Positions 1 through 9,335 are shown, counted from the stretch's first letter. The stretch is 64,000 nt of DNA from CAVREM01 sp963728825 (GCA_963728825.1 CAVSLA010000002.1:310001-374000), one strand, 5' to 3'. Program-made: numbers and translations. Notes: generated by a model not told the origin, from the letters alone.

Positions 1-59
1 GCCAGATCGTGTCCGGACGCCGTCGGATGAAATGGACGATCGCGATGGCCTGAAGCAAA

Positions 60-1400
60 ATGCCCCAGGGAAAGATGAACGACAGAAATCCCATGTGCCG
101 AGCGCGGATGGAGTATAGCTGGCGTCGGGCCGCGGCACGCGGCCTGTTCCGTGCGGCCGCCTGGCTGTTGGCGGCGGCCGCATCCAGTGCCTGCAGCGAC
201 GAGGGTCCGCCGGCGCTGACCTTTTCAGGCAGCGTGGTCGGACGGGAGGGCGAGATCGTCCGTCGGCAGCTGGACCGGTTCGAGCAGCTGCACCCGGGGT
301 TGAGCGTCGACATTCGTGTCACGCCGGATGCCGCCGATCAGCGGCATCAGCTCTACGTTCAGTGGTTGAATGCGCACGCTTCCGAACCTGACGTCCTCCA
401 GCTCGACGTCGTCTGGACGGCGGAGTTCGCGGCGGCCGGCTGGATTGCGCCAGTGGGTCCCTACCAGCCTGACGAGAACCGGTTCTTTGCTGCGGCCATC
501 GCCGCCCATCGGTGGAGCGGGCGGTTGTACGCGCTGCCCTGGTTCGTCGACGTCGGGATGCTGTATCGCCGGACCGATCTTGTTCCGCGCGCTGCGGCTG
601 ATCTAGATGATCTCCGGGAGCTGGCCGGGCGTGCGCAGCGTGAGCACGGCGTTCCCTACGGGCTCGTGCTGCAGGCGGCGCGCTACGAAGGGCTGGTCAC
701 CGTCTTTCTCGAGCTGCTCGGCGCCTTCGGCGGGTCCATCCTGGACGGGGCCGGTCGGGTGGTGGTCGATTCCGAAGAGGGCGTAAACGCGCTGACCTAC
801 CTTCGGAACGCGATTCACGTCGACCGCATCGCGCCCGCGGCGGTGCTCACCTGGCAGGAGGAACAGACCCGGCTGGCGTTTCAGAACGGCCAGGCGGCGT
901 TCATGCGCAATTGGCCGTATGCGTTCGCTCTGCTCCAGGACCCGGCGCAGTCGAGCGTGCGCGATCGCATCGCGGTGAGCGCCATGCCGGCTGCAGCTGG
1001 TGGAGCGCCGACGGCGGCACTCGGTGGCGCGGCGCTGGCGATCAACGCCTACAGCGATCGGCCCGCGGACGCGTACCGGCTGGTCGAATACCTGCTCGCG
1101 CCCGAACAGATGATCGAGCGGGCCCGTATCGCCGGCCAGTTTCCAGCGCGGCAGGAGCTGTATGAGAGCGGGCAGCTGGCCGGCGTACTTGGCATCCCGG
1201 CGGCAGATGCGCGGTCAGTCATCGAGCGCGCGGTGCCGCGTCCCGTGACGCCGGTCTACAGCCAGCTCTCGGAGATCCTGCAAATCTCACTGCACCGTGC
1301 GTTGACCCGCCAGCAGGAGCCGCGTCCCGCGCTCGCAGAAGCCGCCGCAGCGATGCGTGCGCTGCTGGCGCGTGTCCAACTTGGCCCGGAGGATCGATGA
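60..1400 (+). CDS. ABC transporter extracellular substrate-binding protein (sugar type)
   Basis: This 446-residue protein resembles family 1 solute-binding proteins that deliver sugars or oligosaccharides to MalFGK-like importers. A hydrophobic N-terminal segment ends in SSAC at about residues 42-45, so it is probably a lipoprotein anchored outside the membrane, although the lipobox is weak. The body has the usual pattern of this family, including a DVVWTAEFA stretch and LPWFVDVGMLYRR near residue 160. The stop codon overlaps the start of the first permease by four bases, which ties it to the importer operon. The start is uncertain: ATG at 60, 75 and 108 are all in frame, and 108 gives the most normal signal peptide. 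The first 59 bases hold no recognisable gene. The substrate cannot be told from sequence. Confidence 0.88.
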   Translation: MPQGKMNDRNPMCRARMEYSWRRAAARGLFRAAAWLLAAAASSACSDEGPPALTFSGSVVGREGEIVRRQLDRFEQLHPGLSVDIRVTPDAADQRHQLYVQWLNAHASEPDVLQLDVVWTAEFAAAGWIAPVGPYQPDENRFFAAAIAAHRWSGRLYALPWFVDVGMLYRRTDLVPRAAADLDDLRELAGRAQREHGVPYGLVLQAARYEGLVTVFLELLGAFGGSILDGAGRVVVDSEEGVNALTYLRNAIHVDRIAPAAVLTWQEEQTRLAFQNGQAAFMRNWPYAFALLQDPAQSSVRDRIAVSAMPAAAGGAPTAALGGAALAINAYSDRPADAYRLVEYLLAPEQMIERARIAGQFPARQELYESGQLAGVLGIPAADARSVIERAVPRPVTPVYSQLSEILQISLHRALTRQQEPRPALAEAAAAMRALLARVQLGPEDR

Positions 1401-2290
1401 CGCCTGGGCGTGTGGCTGAAGAGCGCGTCGCCTGGTTCTTCGTCTTGCCAGCTCTGACGACCATCGCGCTGATCGCCTTGTTTCCGATGCTCTGGACGCT
1501 CTGGGAGTCGCTGCACCTGCACGATCTGCGGATGCCGTGGCTCGGCCGCCCCTGGCTGGGCTCCGCGAATTACACGGAGGCGTTGACGGACCGCCGCTTC
1601 TGGACGGCGCTGGGGCACACCACGGCGTTCGTCGCGGTGACGGTTCCGCTCGAGCTCGTCGCCGGGCTGGCCGTGGCGCTGACGCTCGATCGCATCGTCA
1701 CCGCGCAACGGCTCGTGCGCACCGCAGTGCTCCTGCCATGGGCGATTCCGACGGTCGTAGCTGCGCTGGTGTGGCGTTTCATGTTCGAGACCCCGGCCGG
1801 CATCGCCAATCACCTGGTGGCGTCGACAGGCTACTCGCCGCCGACGTGGTTTGCAGAGCCGCTCGCCGCCTGGCTGCCGATTGTGATGGCTGACGTGTGG
1901 AAGGCGACGCCGTTTGTCGCCGTCCTGCTCGTCGCCGGGCTGCAGTCCATCGATCGATCCCTCTATGAGGCCGCGGAGATCGACGGCGCCGGTGCCTGGC
2001 AGCAGTTCGTTGGGATTACGCTGCCGCTGTTGACCCCGGCGCTCCTGGTCGCCTCGCTGTTCCGAGCCCTCGATGCCTTTCGGGTCTTCGACGTGATTTA
2101 CGTCATGACCGGCGGTGGTCCGGGGACCGCGACCGAGCCGATCGCGCTCTATACCTTCGGCGCGCTCTTTCAGAATCTCCGGTTCGGATTCGGTTCGGCT
2201 CTGTCGATCATCATCTTTTCCGTCACCTTCGCGTTTGCCGTGGCGGCCTTCCGGCTGCTCGGCGACAGCGTGGTCGATCGATCGGCATGA
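1397..2290 (+). CDS. ABC sugar transporter permease (MalF/UgpA type)
   Basis: This 297-residue integral membrane protein is one of two channel subunits of the importer. It has about six hydrophobic segments. The EAA loop that docks on the ATPase lies at about residues 191-215 (EAAEIDGAGAWQQF...LPLL), and the MTGGGPGTAT motif typical of MalF-type permeases follows near residue 237. The start ATG overlaps the binding-protein stop (ATGA), and the end overlaps the next permease in the same way, so translation is probably coupled. Confidence 0.93.
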   Translation: MTPGRVAEERVAWFFVLPALTTIALIALFPMLWTLWESLHLHDLRMPWLGRPWLGSANYTEALTDRRFWTALGHTTAFVAVTVPLELVAGLAVALTLDRIVTAQRLVRTAVLLPWAIPTVVAALVWRFMFETPAGIANHLVASTGYSPPTWFAEPLAAWLPIVMADVWKATPFVAVLLVAGLQSIDRSLYEAAEIDGAGAWQQFVGITLPLLTPALLVASLFRALDAFRVFDVIYVMTGGGPGTATEPIALYTFGALFQNLRFGFGSALSIIIFSVTFAFAVAAFRLLGDSVVDRSA

Positions 2291-3090
2291 CCCACCTGTG
2301 GCGGCTGGCGACGGCGCTCGTCGTGCTCATGGCTCTCTTCCCGGTGTACTGGGCGATTATCTCGTCGCTGACCCCCGAAGCCCGCCTGTCGGCGCCACCG
2401 CTCGTTCCGACGACGCTCGTGCTCGATCACTATCGCGCGCTCTTCGGACGGGCGTTCTGGATTCCGATCCGCAACTCGCTGGTGGTTGCCGGTGTCACGA
2501 CTGTCTTGTGCGTCACGCTGGGCGGCGCCTGCGCCTACGCGCTGGCTCGTCTGCCACTTCGCGGCAAGACCTGGATTCTGCTCTTCGTCCTCGCGGTGTC
2601 GATGTTCCCGCAGATCTCGATCGTGTCTCCGCTTTACCTGGTGCTGCGTGCGCTCGGGCTCTTGAACAGTTATCCAGGGCTGATCCTGCCGTACCTGACG
2701 TTTTCGATGCCGCTCACGATCTGGATGCTGGTCGGCTACTTTCGACAGCTGCCACCGGACCTGGAAGACGCGGCTCTCATCGACGGCGCCGGACGCCTCC
2801 GGACGGTCTGGTCGATCGTGCTGCCGATTTCGTGGCCGGGCGTCGCGACAGCGGCGATTCTGACGTTTCTCTACAGCTGGAACGAGTTCCTGTTTGCGTT
2901 GTCGTTCACGCTCGGCCCCGAGCGACACACGGTGCCGGTGGCGATCACGCTCTTTCGAGGTCAGTATCAGGTGCCATGGGGCGAAATTCTGGCGGCGGCA
3001 GTCGTCGCGACGGTGCCGGTGGCCTTGCTGGTCATCGCCGCGCAGCGGCGGATCGTCGCCGGATTGACGGCTGGGGCGGTCAAGGGATGA
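2287..3090 (+). CDS. ABC sugar transporter permease (MalG/UgpE type)
   Basis: This 267-residue membrane protein is the second channel subunit. It starts with a hydrophobic helix followed by the 'YWAIISSL' stretch usual for MalG-type proteins. The EAA loop is at about residues 159-181 (EDAALIDGAGRLRTVW...LP). The NSLVVAG segment near residue 64 also fits the family. It overlaps the upstream permease by four bases, and the ATPase start follows one base after its stop. It should form a heterodimer with the 1397-2290 product. Confidence 0.93.
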   Translation: MTHLWRLATALVVLMALFPVYWAIISSLTPEARLSAPPLVPTTLVLDHYRALFGRAFWIPIRNSLVVAGVTTVLCVTLGGACAYALARLPLRGKTWILLFVLAVSMFPQISIVSPLYLVLRALGLLNSYPGLILPYLTFSMPLTIWMLVGYFRQLPPDLEDAALIDGAGRLRTVWSIVLPISWPGVATAAILTFLYSWNEFLFALSFTLGPERHTVPVAITLFRGQYQVPWGEILAAAVVATVPVALLVIAAQRRIVAGLTAGAVKG

Positions 3091-3091
3091 C

Positions 3092-4177
3092 GTGGCATCG
3101 ATTGAGCTGATCGACGTCACCCGGATCTTTCCGAATGGCCGGGCGGCCGTCCAGGGCCTTTCGCTGGCTGTTGGCGACGGCGAGCTGCTCGTCCTGCTCG
3201 GACCGTCAGGCAGCGGCAAGAGCACGGCGCTGCGTCTCATCGCCGGCCTCGAGCGACCGACCACGGGGCGGATTCTGATCGATGGTCAGGACGTCACAGA
3301 GATCCCGCCGTCAGATCGCGACCTCGCGATGGTCTTTCAGAGCTACGCGCTCTATCCGCATTTGAGCGTCCGCGAGAACATGGCCTTTGGACTGCGCGTC
3401 CGGCGGGTCGCGCGCGCGACGATCGCGGCGCGCGTGCACGCGACCGCCGCAGCGCTTGGCCTCGACGCACTCCTTGATCGCCGGCCGGCCCAGCTCTCCG
3501 GCGGCGAGCGCCAACGGGTGGCGCTCGGTCGTGCCATCGTCCGCGAGCCGAGGGCGTTTCTCCTCGACGAGCCGCTCTCCAATCTCGATCCGCTCCTGCG
3601 GGCCAGCACGCGGGCCGAGATCGCGCTGCTGCATCGACGCCTCACCGCCACGATGGTCTACGTCACCCACGACCAGGAGGAGGCGACGACGCTCGGCACA
3701 CGCGTCGTCGTGATGCGCGCTGGCGCGATCGAGCAGGTCGCGGCGCCTCTCGAGCTGTTCGAGCGGCCCGCCAACGCCTTCGTCGCCCGGTTCGTCGGCG
3801 CGCCAGCGATGAACGTGTGGTCCGGAGTGCGGGTTGAGGCGGCGCAGCCGCGAGTGGTGTCGCCGGTCGGTGCGTTTGACTTGGTTGGCCTGACGCCGAC
3901 GGTGCCGGTCGGCGCCGAAGTTCTCGTGGGGATTCGACCTCACGATATTGCCATCGTCCCTGAGGCAGATTGTGATGGACGGGGACAGGTCGAAATCGTG
4001 CAGCCGCTCGGCGCGGCAACATTGATCCACGTCCGCGTCGCGCAGGGCTCAGGCGAACTGCTTCGTGTTGTCGTGCCAGCGGATGTGCGCATGGCGACCG
4101 GCGATCGCGTGCCGTTCAAGCTGCGGCGCGATCGCCTGCATCTGTTCGATGCGCGGACTGAGAAGCGGCTCAGCTGA
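3092..4177 (+). CDS. ABC sugar transporter ATP-binding protein (UgpC/MalK/MsmX type)
   Basis: This 361-residue ATPase powers the importer. The Walker A motif GPSGSGKST is at residues 37-45, the signature LSGGERQRVALGRA at about 135, Walker B FLLDEPLSNLDP near 155, and the switch histidine in VTHDQEEAT near 192. A C-terminal TOBE/MOP-like domain (residues about 240-355) is the regulatory extension of the MalK group. The start is GTG at 3092, one base after the preceding stop. MalK-type ATPases can serve several importers, but the tight operon suggests this one is dedicated. Confidence 0.93.
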   Translation: MASIELIDVTRIFPNGRAAVQGLSLAVGDGELLVLLGPSGSGKSTALRLIAGLERPTTGRILIDGQDVTEIPPSDRDLAMVFQSYALYPHLSVRENMAFGLRVRRVARATIAARVHATAAALGLDALLDRRPAQLSGGERQRVALGRAIVREPRAFLLDEPLSNLDPLLRASTRAEIALLHRRLTATMVYVTHDQEEATTLGTRVVVMRAGAIEQVAAPLELFERPANAFVARFVGAPAMNVWSGVRVEAAQPRVVSPVGAFDLVGLTPTVPVGAEVLVGIRPHDIAIVPEADCDGRGQVEIVQPLGAATLIHVRVAQGSGELLRVVVPADVRMATGDRVPFKLRRDRLHLFDARTEKRLS

Positions 4178-4186
4178 GTCGGACCA

Positions 4187-4951
4187 TTAATTCCAGCCAC
4201 CAACCTGGCGGGGGCGCCAGTGATGACGGGCATGGGCAGCCACTCGATCGGGCCGCTCGAACAGCTTGACCAGGACGACGCCCGCGACGAAGCCACCGAG
4301 ATGCGCCCAGAAAGCGACGCCGCCGGTTTCTTCCGAGCCGATGCTCGTCAGACCGCCGGCAACCTGCAGAAAGGCCCAGAAGATCAGCATCGCCCACGCG
4401 GGCAATGCAATCGACTGCATGATGAACCCCAGCGGAATGAGCGTCCAGACGCGGGCGCGCGGGAAGAGCACCAGATAGGCGCCCATCACGCCGCTGATCG
4501 CCCCAGACGCACCGACCATCGGCACTTCCGAGCCCGGATCAGCGGCGACCTGCGCGAGCGCGGCGGCGAGGCCCGTCAGCAGGTAAAAGGCGATGAACCG
4601 CGGCCGGGTCATCGAATCCTCGACGTTGTTGCCGAACAACCAGAGGAACCACATGTTGCCGAGCAGGTGCATCCACGAGCCGTGCAGAAACATCGACGCC
4701 AGAATGTTGGGGACCTGTCGGCCCTGGTCGGTTCGGCACACGAGCCCGTCGCCCATCGGGAAGGGCGTTCCGGGCGCCAGCGACATCGTCAGCTCGCCGG
4801 GAATCAACCCGAGCTCGCACACCGACTGCGCCAAGGCCAGCGGTGTTCCGGCGCCCTGCACGAACAGCCAGATGAAGACGGTGATGCCGATCAGTACGTA
4901 GGTGACGTACGGGGTGCGCTGAGTTTCGTTCTCGTCGTGGTATGGGAACAC
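4187..4951 (-). CDS. rhomboid family intramembrane serine protease
   Basis: This 254-residue membrane protein cleaves other membrane proteins within the bilayer. The catalytic serine is in GASGAISG (Ser149) and the partner histidine in WAHLGGF (His217). The oxyanion-side HLLGNMWFLWLFGNN motif is near residue 93. At least six hydrophobic segments are visible. The GTG start gives MFPYHDEN, which matches the short cytoplasmic N-terminus common in this family. It is convergent with the ABC importer operon and lies downstream of the molybdenum hydroxylase gene. Substrates are unknown. Confidence 0.93.
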   Translation of the reverse strand: MFPYHDENETQRTPYVTYVLIGITVFIWLFVQGAGTPLALAQSVCELGLIPGELTMSLAPGTPFPMGDGLVCRTDQGRQVPNILASMFLHGSWMHLLGNMWFLWLFGNNVEDSMTRPRFIAFYLLTGLAAALAQVAADPGSEVPMVGASGAISGVMGAYLVLFPRARVWTLIPLGFIMQSIALPAWAMLIFWAFLQVAGGLTSIGSEETGGVAFWAHLGGFVAGVVLVKLFERPDRVAAHARHHWRPRQVGGWN

Positions 4952-4978
4952 AGCGTCTCAGTGTAGCGCCAGGCAGGC

Positions 4979-5062
4979 GGCACCCAGCACCCGGCACGCA
5001 GCACCCGGCACGCAGCACCCGGCACGAGCACCCGGCACCCCGGCACCAGGCACCCGGCACCC
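4979..5062. repeat. intergenic tandem repeat with 7-base period (GGCACCC/AGCACCC)
   Basis: About twelve imperfect copies of a GC-rich heptamer, [AG]GCACCC or [AG]GCACGC, fill the gap between the molybdenum hydroxylase stop and the rhomboid start. Some adjacent units share the 14-base super-unit CAGCACCCGGCACG. No gene or clear terminator is visible here. Confidence 0.8.
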
Positions 5063-5063
5063 T

Positions 5064-7547
5064 CTAGATGTCCGCCGTCAGCGTCTCGTAGGCCGGGCGG
5101 CCCTGTTCGAGCGACGTGAGAATCATGTCGACCGAGACCGGTGCGCGGCGGATGACATTGTCGCCGAGGGCGTCGCTGAGCGCGTTCAGGACAGCGCAGC
5201 AGCCGGCGGCGACCGGCGGCTCCCCGATGCCTTTCGAGCCGACCGGCGTACCCGGATCGGGAATGTCGAGCGCACCCCACTGCATGCGGCGCGGCGCGTC
5301 GAGGATCGTCGGCGGCTTGTTCTGATAGAACCGCTTCGCCAGCGCGACGCCGTAATGTTGGTCGTAGACCCACTTCTGACCGATCGCGTGGCCGATGCCG
5401 AGCATCGAGCGGCCGAGGATCTGGCCGCCGAGGTTGCGCGGGTGCAGGATGGTGCCGACGTCGACATAGCCGACGTAGTCGAGCAGAACATACTGGCCTG
5501 TCTCGACATCGACTTCCACTTCGGCAAACCCGGCGACGAACGAGAACGGCTGACCACCGCCCGGGTAGTTGTCGCGTGCCACCCCCATCAGTCCCTGGCC
5601 GGCGAGCGCCGCCGCCGAGCGTTTGGTGAAGGCGTTCACGTCTTCCGGCACCTCGTGACCGTCGAACCGTCCGCCAAGCTCGATCGCTGTCTGCGCCGCC
5701 TGCGCGAGCGTCATGCTACGGCCGCCGCCGGCCACGCGTCCGCCGGCCACCTCGAACGACGCGGGATTGCCGCCGAGCGTTTTCGCCGCGATCTCCTGCA
5801 GCTTGCGCTTCGCGTCCATCGCGGCCGCGTGCGCCGCGCGCGTCATCGCGTGTGTGGTCTGGCTGCCTCCTGAAATACAGGTCCACGGCAGGTTGCTCGC
5901 GGTATTGCCCCACGTCACCTCGACCTGATCCCACGGGATGTCGAGAATCTCGGCGGCAACCCGGTGGACGTCGATCACCGACTCGGTGCCGAAGTTTCCG
6001 ATGCCAGACTGCACGGACAGCCGGCCGTCCGGCTTGATCACGAGCAGGCCGTCGAAGCCGCTCGACCCGGCGAAGAACGTGCTCACGGCCACGCCGACCC
6101 CGCGCACCTTCGAGCCGGTGCGCTGACCGCTGCGTGCCTTGCGCGCATTCCAGTCGAACAGTTCCGCGCCTTTGTCGAGCGCCTCGCGCATGAACGCGCT
6201 GGTCGTCCGCATCCCGCCTTGTGCCGCCGGTCCAGGCGGGCCGGCCGCCGCCTTGCCTTCGGGCGCGTTGATTTTCCGGATGGCGACCTGGTCGATGCCG
6301 AGCTGGCGCGCCGCCTTCGCAAGCATCGGCTCGACGATCGTGATCCCCTGCATGCCGCCGGGCTGGCTTTGCGAGACGCGCGGCGGCGTGTTCGTGAGCA
6401 CCGAGATGGCGCGGAACCGCATCGCCGGCGCCTGATACATCAATGACACGATCAGCCCGCTGATCGCCGCGTCGCCCTGCACTTCGTACGGCCCGTTGTC
6501 GGACACCACGAAGAGATCGAGGGCCGTGAGACGGCCTTCCTTCGTGAACCCGGCCTTGACGCGCCCGACCATCGCCGGCCGCGCGCCGCCCATGTAATGC
6601 TCGTCGTCGCGCGAGATGCGCAGCATCACCGGCGCGTTGGCTTTCTTCGACAAGAGCGCCGGGATGACCATCGACAGGTCGCCGGTGATCTTGCTGCCGA
6701 ACCCGCCGCCGGTGTACTCGCTGATCACGACGACCGACGCGGGGTCGATGCCGACGAGCGCGGCCACCGCCGGCACCGTCTGCGCCGTGCTCTGCGTCGA
6801 GCAGTGCATGTACAGCTTGTCGTTCTCCCAGTAGGCCATCGAGGTCCGCGATTCCAGTGTCTGATGGCTGGTGTTCGGCGTGGCGAACGTCTCGTCCAGC
6901 ACCAGCGCCGCGTTCGCAAACCCTGCGTCGACGTCCCCGTATTTCCAGTCGTCGGTCGGCGTCCCGAGCGGCATCTGCCCATCGACGGCGGCGGCGAAGT
7001 CGGCATCGGTCCACTTCAGCTCGCCGATGACGCGCGGCGCGAACGGGTTGGCGCCGTTGTCGTCCGGCTTTCGCTTCCAGACATTGCCGTCGGTCCGGGC
7101 ATTGGCCCCGCCGGGGCGAAGGCTCTGCAGCGGATCGATGACGAATGGCAGCGGTTCGTACTCGACGACGATGCGCTCGATCGCCTCTGCCGCGGTTCCT
7201 TCGTCAACCGCGGCGACCGCGAGAATCGGCTCGCCTTCGTAAAGCGGCTCGTTGGTGAGGGCGCGTTCGTTATGCGGATCGGAGGCCACCGCCACGCCGA
7301 GATCGGTCATGCCGCCCGCAGGCTTCGGCAAATCGTCAGCGGTGACGATCGCCTTGACGCCTGGCAGCGCGAGCGCGGCGCTCGTGTCGAGACGCCTGAT
7401 GCGCGCGTGTGGCAACGGACTCAGCAGCTGTTTCGCAAACAGCATCCCGTCAGCGCGGAAGTCTTCGGCGTACTTGGCGCGGCCGGTGACTTTCGCCACC
7501 ATGTCGGCCGTGACGTAGTTCTGTCCAACGAGCTTTGGGTTTGCCAT
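5064..7547 (-). CDS. xanthine dehydrogenase family, molybdopterin-binding subunit
   Basis: This 827-residue protein is the molybdenum-cofactor subunit of the xanthine oxidase/aldehyde oxidase family, which hydroxylates N-heterocycles or aldehydes with water as oxygen donor. The N-terminal aldehyde-oxidase hammerhead domain (RAKYAEDF, then PHARI) is at residues about 24-130. The cofactor-contact motif EYTGGGFGSK lies near 280, and the proposed catalytic glutamate is in GSKGIGEPPVAAG near 770. No signal peptide is seen, so it is probably cytoplasmic. The [2Fe-2S] and FAD partner subunits are absent from this window. A cytochrome c and a PQQ enzyme lie upstream on the same strand. The ribosome-binding site GGAGAA precedes the ATG. 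Confidence 0.92.
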   Translation of the reverse strand: MANPKLVGQNYVTADMVAKVTGRAKYAEDFRADGMLFAKQLLSPLPHARIRRLDTSAALALPGVKAIVTADDLPKPAGGMTDLGVAVASDPHNERALTNEPLYEGEPILAVAAVDEGTAAEAIERIVVEYEPLPFVIDPLQSLRPGGANARTDGNVWKRKPDDNGANPFAPRVIGELKWTDADFAAAVDGQMPLGTPTDDWKYGDVDAGFANAALVLDETFATPNTSHQTLESRTSMAYWENDKLYMHCSTQSTAQTVPAVAALVGIDPASVVVISEYTGGGFGSKITGDLSMVIPALLSKKANAPVMLRISRDDEHYMGGARPAMVGRVKAGFTKEGRLTALDLFVVSDNGPYEVQGDAAISGLIVSLMYQAPAMRFRAISVLTNTPPRVSQSQPGGMQGITIVEPMLAKAARQLGIDQVAIRKINAPEGKAAAGPPGPAAQGGMRTTSAFMREALDKGAELFDWNARKARSGQRTGSKVRGVGVAVSTFFAGSSGFDGLLVIKPDGRLSVQSGIGNFGTESVIDVHRVAAEILDIPWDQVEVTWGNTASNLPWTCISGGSQTTHAMTRAAHAAAMDAKRKLQEIAAKTLGGNPASFEVAGGRVAGGGRSMTLAQAAQTAIELGGRFDGHEVPEDVNAFTKRSAAALAGQGLMGVARDNYPGGGQPFSFVAGFAEVEVDVETGQYVLLDYVGYVDVGTILHPRNLGGQILGRSMLGIGHAIGQKWVYDQHYGVALAKRFYQNKPPTILDAPRRMQWGALDIPDPGTPVGSKGIGEPPVAAGCCAVLNALSDALGDNVIRRAPVSVDMILTSLEQGRPAYETLTADI

Positions 7548-7569
7548 CTGTTCTCCGTTCGGGCCGTTC

Positions 7570-7629
7570 GGGGTCAGATCTTGATTTTTGACTGTTGGTC
7601 CCGAGAGTCAAAAATCAAGATCTGACCCC
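7570..7629. repeat. perfect 24-base inverted repeat, hairpin element
   Basis: Arms at 7570-7593 and 7606-7629 are exact reverse complements (each contains AGATC and TTTTTGA stretches) around a 12-base loop. The element fills most of the gap between the PQQ dehydrogenase stop and the molybdenum hydroxylase start. It lacks a terminal U-run, so it is not a typical intrinsic terminator. A small non-autonomous mobile repeat (MITE or REPIN-like) is the best guess. It could also form an mRNA hairpin that separates expression of the two genes. Confidence 0.85.
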
Positions 7630-7631
7630 CA

Positions 7632-9242
7632 TTACGGCAGCGCAAACGCGACCAGCGTCGCGCCGGCCGGGACGAGGACGATCTGCCGGCCGTCGAGCAT
7701 GTAGGTCGTCGGTGAGGTGCCGTGCACCGGCGCCCCCATCTGATAATGCCAGAGCAGCTTGCCGCTGCGTGAGTCGATTGCCAGCACGTTGCCGCTGTCG
7801 TCGCCGGTGAACGCCAGGCCGGAAGCGGTCGTCATGACCCCAGCCGTGCCGGGCGCCGGATAGCGCACTTCCCATTTCGGCGCTCCGGTGGCCGGATCGA
7901 TGGCGCGCAGCGCGCCGAAGTGACCCTGCGGCCCGGTCGCCTTCTGCGTGGCGCCGCCCAGGAACCACTCGCCGACCTTGAACTCCGACTTCCAGCCGAA
8001 GTACGTCGCACAGGTTTCCCGAGCGTTGACGAAGAACACGCGCAGCTTGGGGTCGAACGACGGTACATAGAAGTTGGTCCCGCCCGACAGGTCGGGGCAG
8101 GTCATCGAGCCCTTTTCGTCCGGTGTGTTCTCGGGCAGCAGCACGGGCCGGCCGTCCCGGCCGATCTCCTTCGCCCAGGTGGTGTACACGTACGGCCTGG
8201 CGACCAGTAGCTCGCCGTTGGTGCGATCGATCGTGTAGAAGAAGCCGTTGCGGTTGGCAACCATCACGACCTGCCGTTCGCGGCCGTTGATCGTCAGCTC
8301 GCCAAGAATCGGCACGTGGGTCGAGTCCCAGTCGTGCGTGTCGTGCGGTGTGAACTGATAGTGCCAGCGCCGCTTACCGGTGTCGCCGTCGAGCGCCACG
8401 AGCGTGTTCGTGAACAGGTTGTCGCCCAGCCGGTTGGCCCCATGGAAGTCGGGTGAGGGGTTGCCGGTGCCGTAATAGAGAAGGTTCAGTGCCGGATCGT
8501 AGCTGCCGGTGACCCAGACGCCGCCGCCGCCGCGCTCCGCCGAATCGCCCGACCAGGTGTCGCTGCCGAACTCGCCGCGCGGCGGCACCGTGTTGAACTT
8601 CCACGCGAGCTTGCCGCTCTCCGCGTCGAACGCGGCGATGAACCCCGGCGCCCCGTACTCGCCGCCGGCCACACCGACCACGACCTTGTTCTTGACGACG
8701 AGCGGCGCAATCGTGGACGCATAACCTCTCTTATAGTCCTCGAGCTCGGTGTCCCACACGACCTGCCCGGTTCTGGCGTCGAGCGCAATCAGGTGCGCGT
8801 CGAGCGTCGTCATGAACAGCCGGTTGCCGAGGATGGCGAAGCCGCGGTTGACAGGTCCGCAGCAGGCGCGCAGGTCGGCGGGCAGCGTCCGGCGGTAGCG
8901 CCAGAACGACTTGCCGGTTTTCGCGTCGAGCGCCCATGCGACGTTGTTCGGCCCGGTGACGTAGACCACGCCGTCATGGACGAGGGGGGTCGTCTCCAGT
9001 GCGCCGAGGGTCCCGGTCTGGAACGTCCATTGGTGGGCGAGGCGCTGCACGTTCTGCGGCGTCACCTGGGAGAGGGGACTGTGACGCTGCGCGCTGTAGT
9101 CGCCCCCGAACATCAGCCACTGGGACTGATCGCGGTGGCCCGCCACCAGCCGATCCGCCGTCACCGCCTCGGGCTTCTGCTGCGCGCCGGGTTCCGCCGC
9201 AAACGCCAGCACGACACCGCACGCCGCAAGCCATCGCCGCAT
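7632..9242 (-). CDS. PQQ-dependent dehydrogenase (quinoprotein propeller)
   Basis: This 536-residue protein is a periplasmic quinoprotein of the methanol/ethanol dehydrogenase type. After the signal peptide (MRRWLAACGVVLAFA) come repeated propeller 'W' motifs such as ALDAKTGKSFW and ALDARTGQVVW. The vicinal cysteine pair in RACCGPVN, which covers PQQ in the family, is near residue 115. HDTHDWDSTHVP carries the active-site aspartates near residue 300. The ATG at 9242 is chosen because AAGGAG lies five bases upstream and a signal peptide follows. An in-frame upstream start at 9287 lacks both. The diheme cytochrome c encoded upstream is the likely electron acceptor. The alcohol or aldehyde substrate is unknown. 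Confidence 0.88.
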   Translation of the reverse strand: MRRWLAACGVVLAFAAEPGAQQKPEAVTADRLVAGHRDQSQWLMFGGDYSAQRHSPLSQVTPQNVQRLAHQWTFQTGTLGALETTPLVHDGVVYVTGPNNVAWALDAKTGKSFWRYRRTLPADLRACCGPVNRGFAILGNRLFMTTLDAHLIALDARTGQVVWDTELEDYKRGYASTIAPLVVKNKVVVGVAGGEYGAPGFIAAFDAESGKLAWKFNTVPPRGEFGSDTWSGDSAERGGGGVWVTGSYDPALNLLYYGTGNPSPDFHGANRLGDNLFTNTLVALDGDTGKRRWHYQFTPHDTHDWDSTHVPILGELTINGRERQVVMVANRNGFFYTIDRTNGELLVARPYVYTTWAKEIGRDGRPVLLPENTPDEKGSMTCPDLSGGTNFYVPSFDPKLRVFFVNARETCATYFGWKSEFKVGEWFLGGATQKATGPQGHFGALRAIDPATGAPKWEVRYPAPGTAGVMTTASGLAFTGDDSGNVLAIDSRSGKLLWHYQMGAPVHGTSPTTYMLDGRQIVLVPAGATLVAFALP

Positions 9243-9271
9243 AGACGCTCCTTCATTCACGACTGACCCCA

Positions 9272-9299
9272 AATCTGCAATCTGCAATCTGCAATCTGC
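9272..9299. repeat. four tandem copies of AATCTGC
   Basis: Four exact copies of the heptamer AATCTGC lie upstream of the PQQ dehydrogenase start, in what is probably its 5' leader. Copy number could vary by slippage. Confidence 0.85.
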
Positions 9300-9308
9300 A
9301 TTCTTTTC

Positions 9309-9333
9309 GGCGGACCTAAGAGGTCCGCCCTAC
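9309..9333. repeat. REP-like hairpin with CTAC tail
   Basis: Arms GGCGGACCT (9309-9317) and AGGTCCGCC (9321-9329) enclose AAG and are followed by CTAC. Read on the minus strand this is GTAG plus a hairpin, the layout of REP elements. It lies between the cytochrome c stop and the PQQ gene. Confidence 0.75.
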
Positions 9334-9335
9334 TG

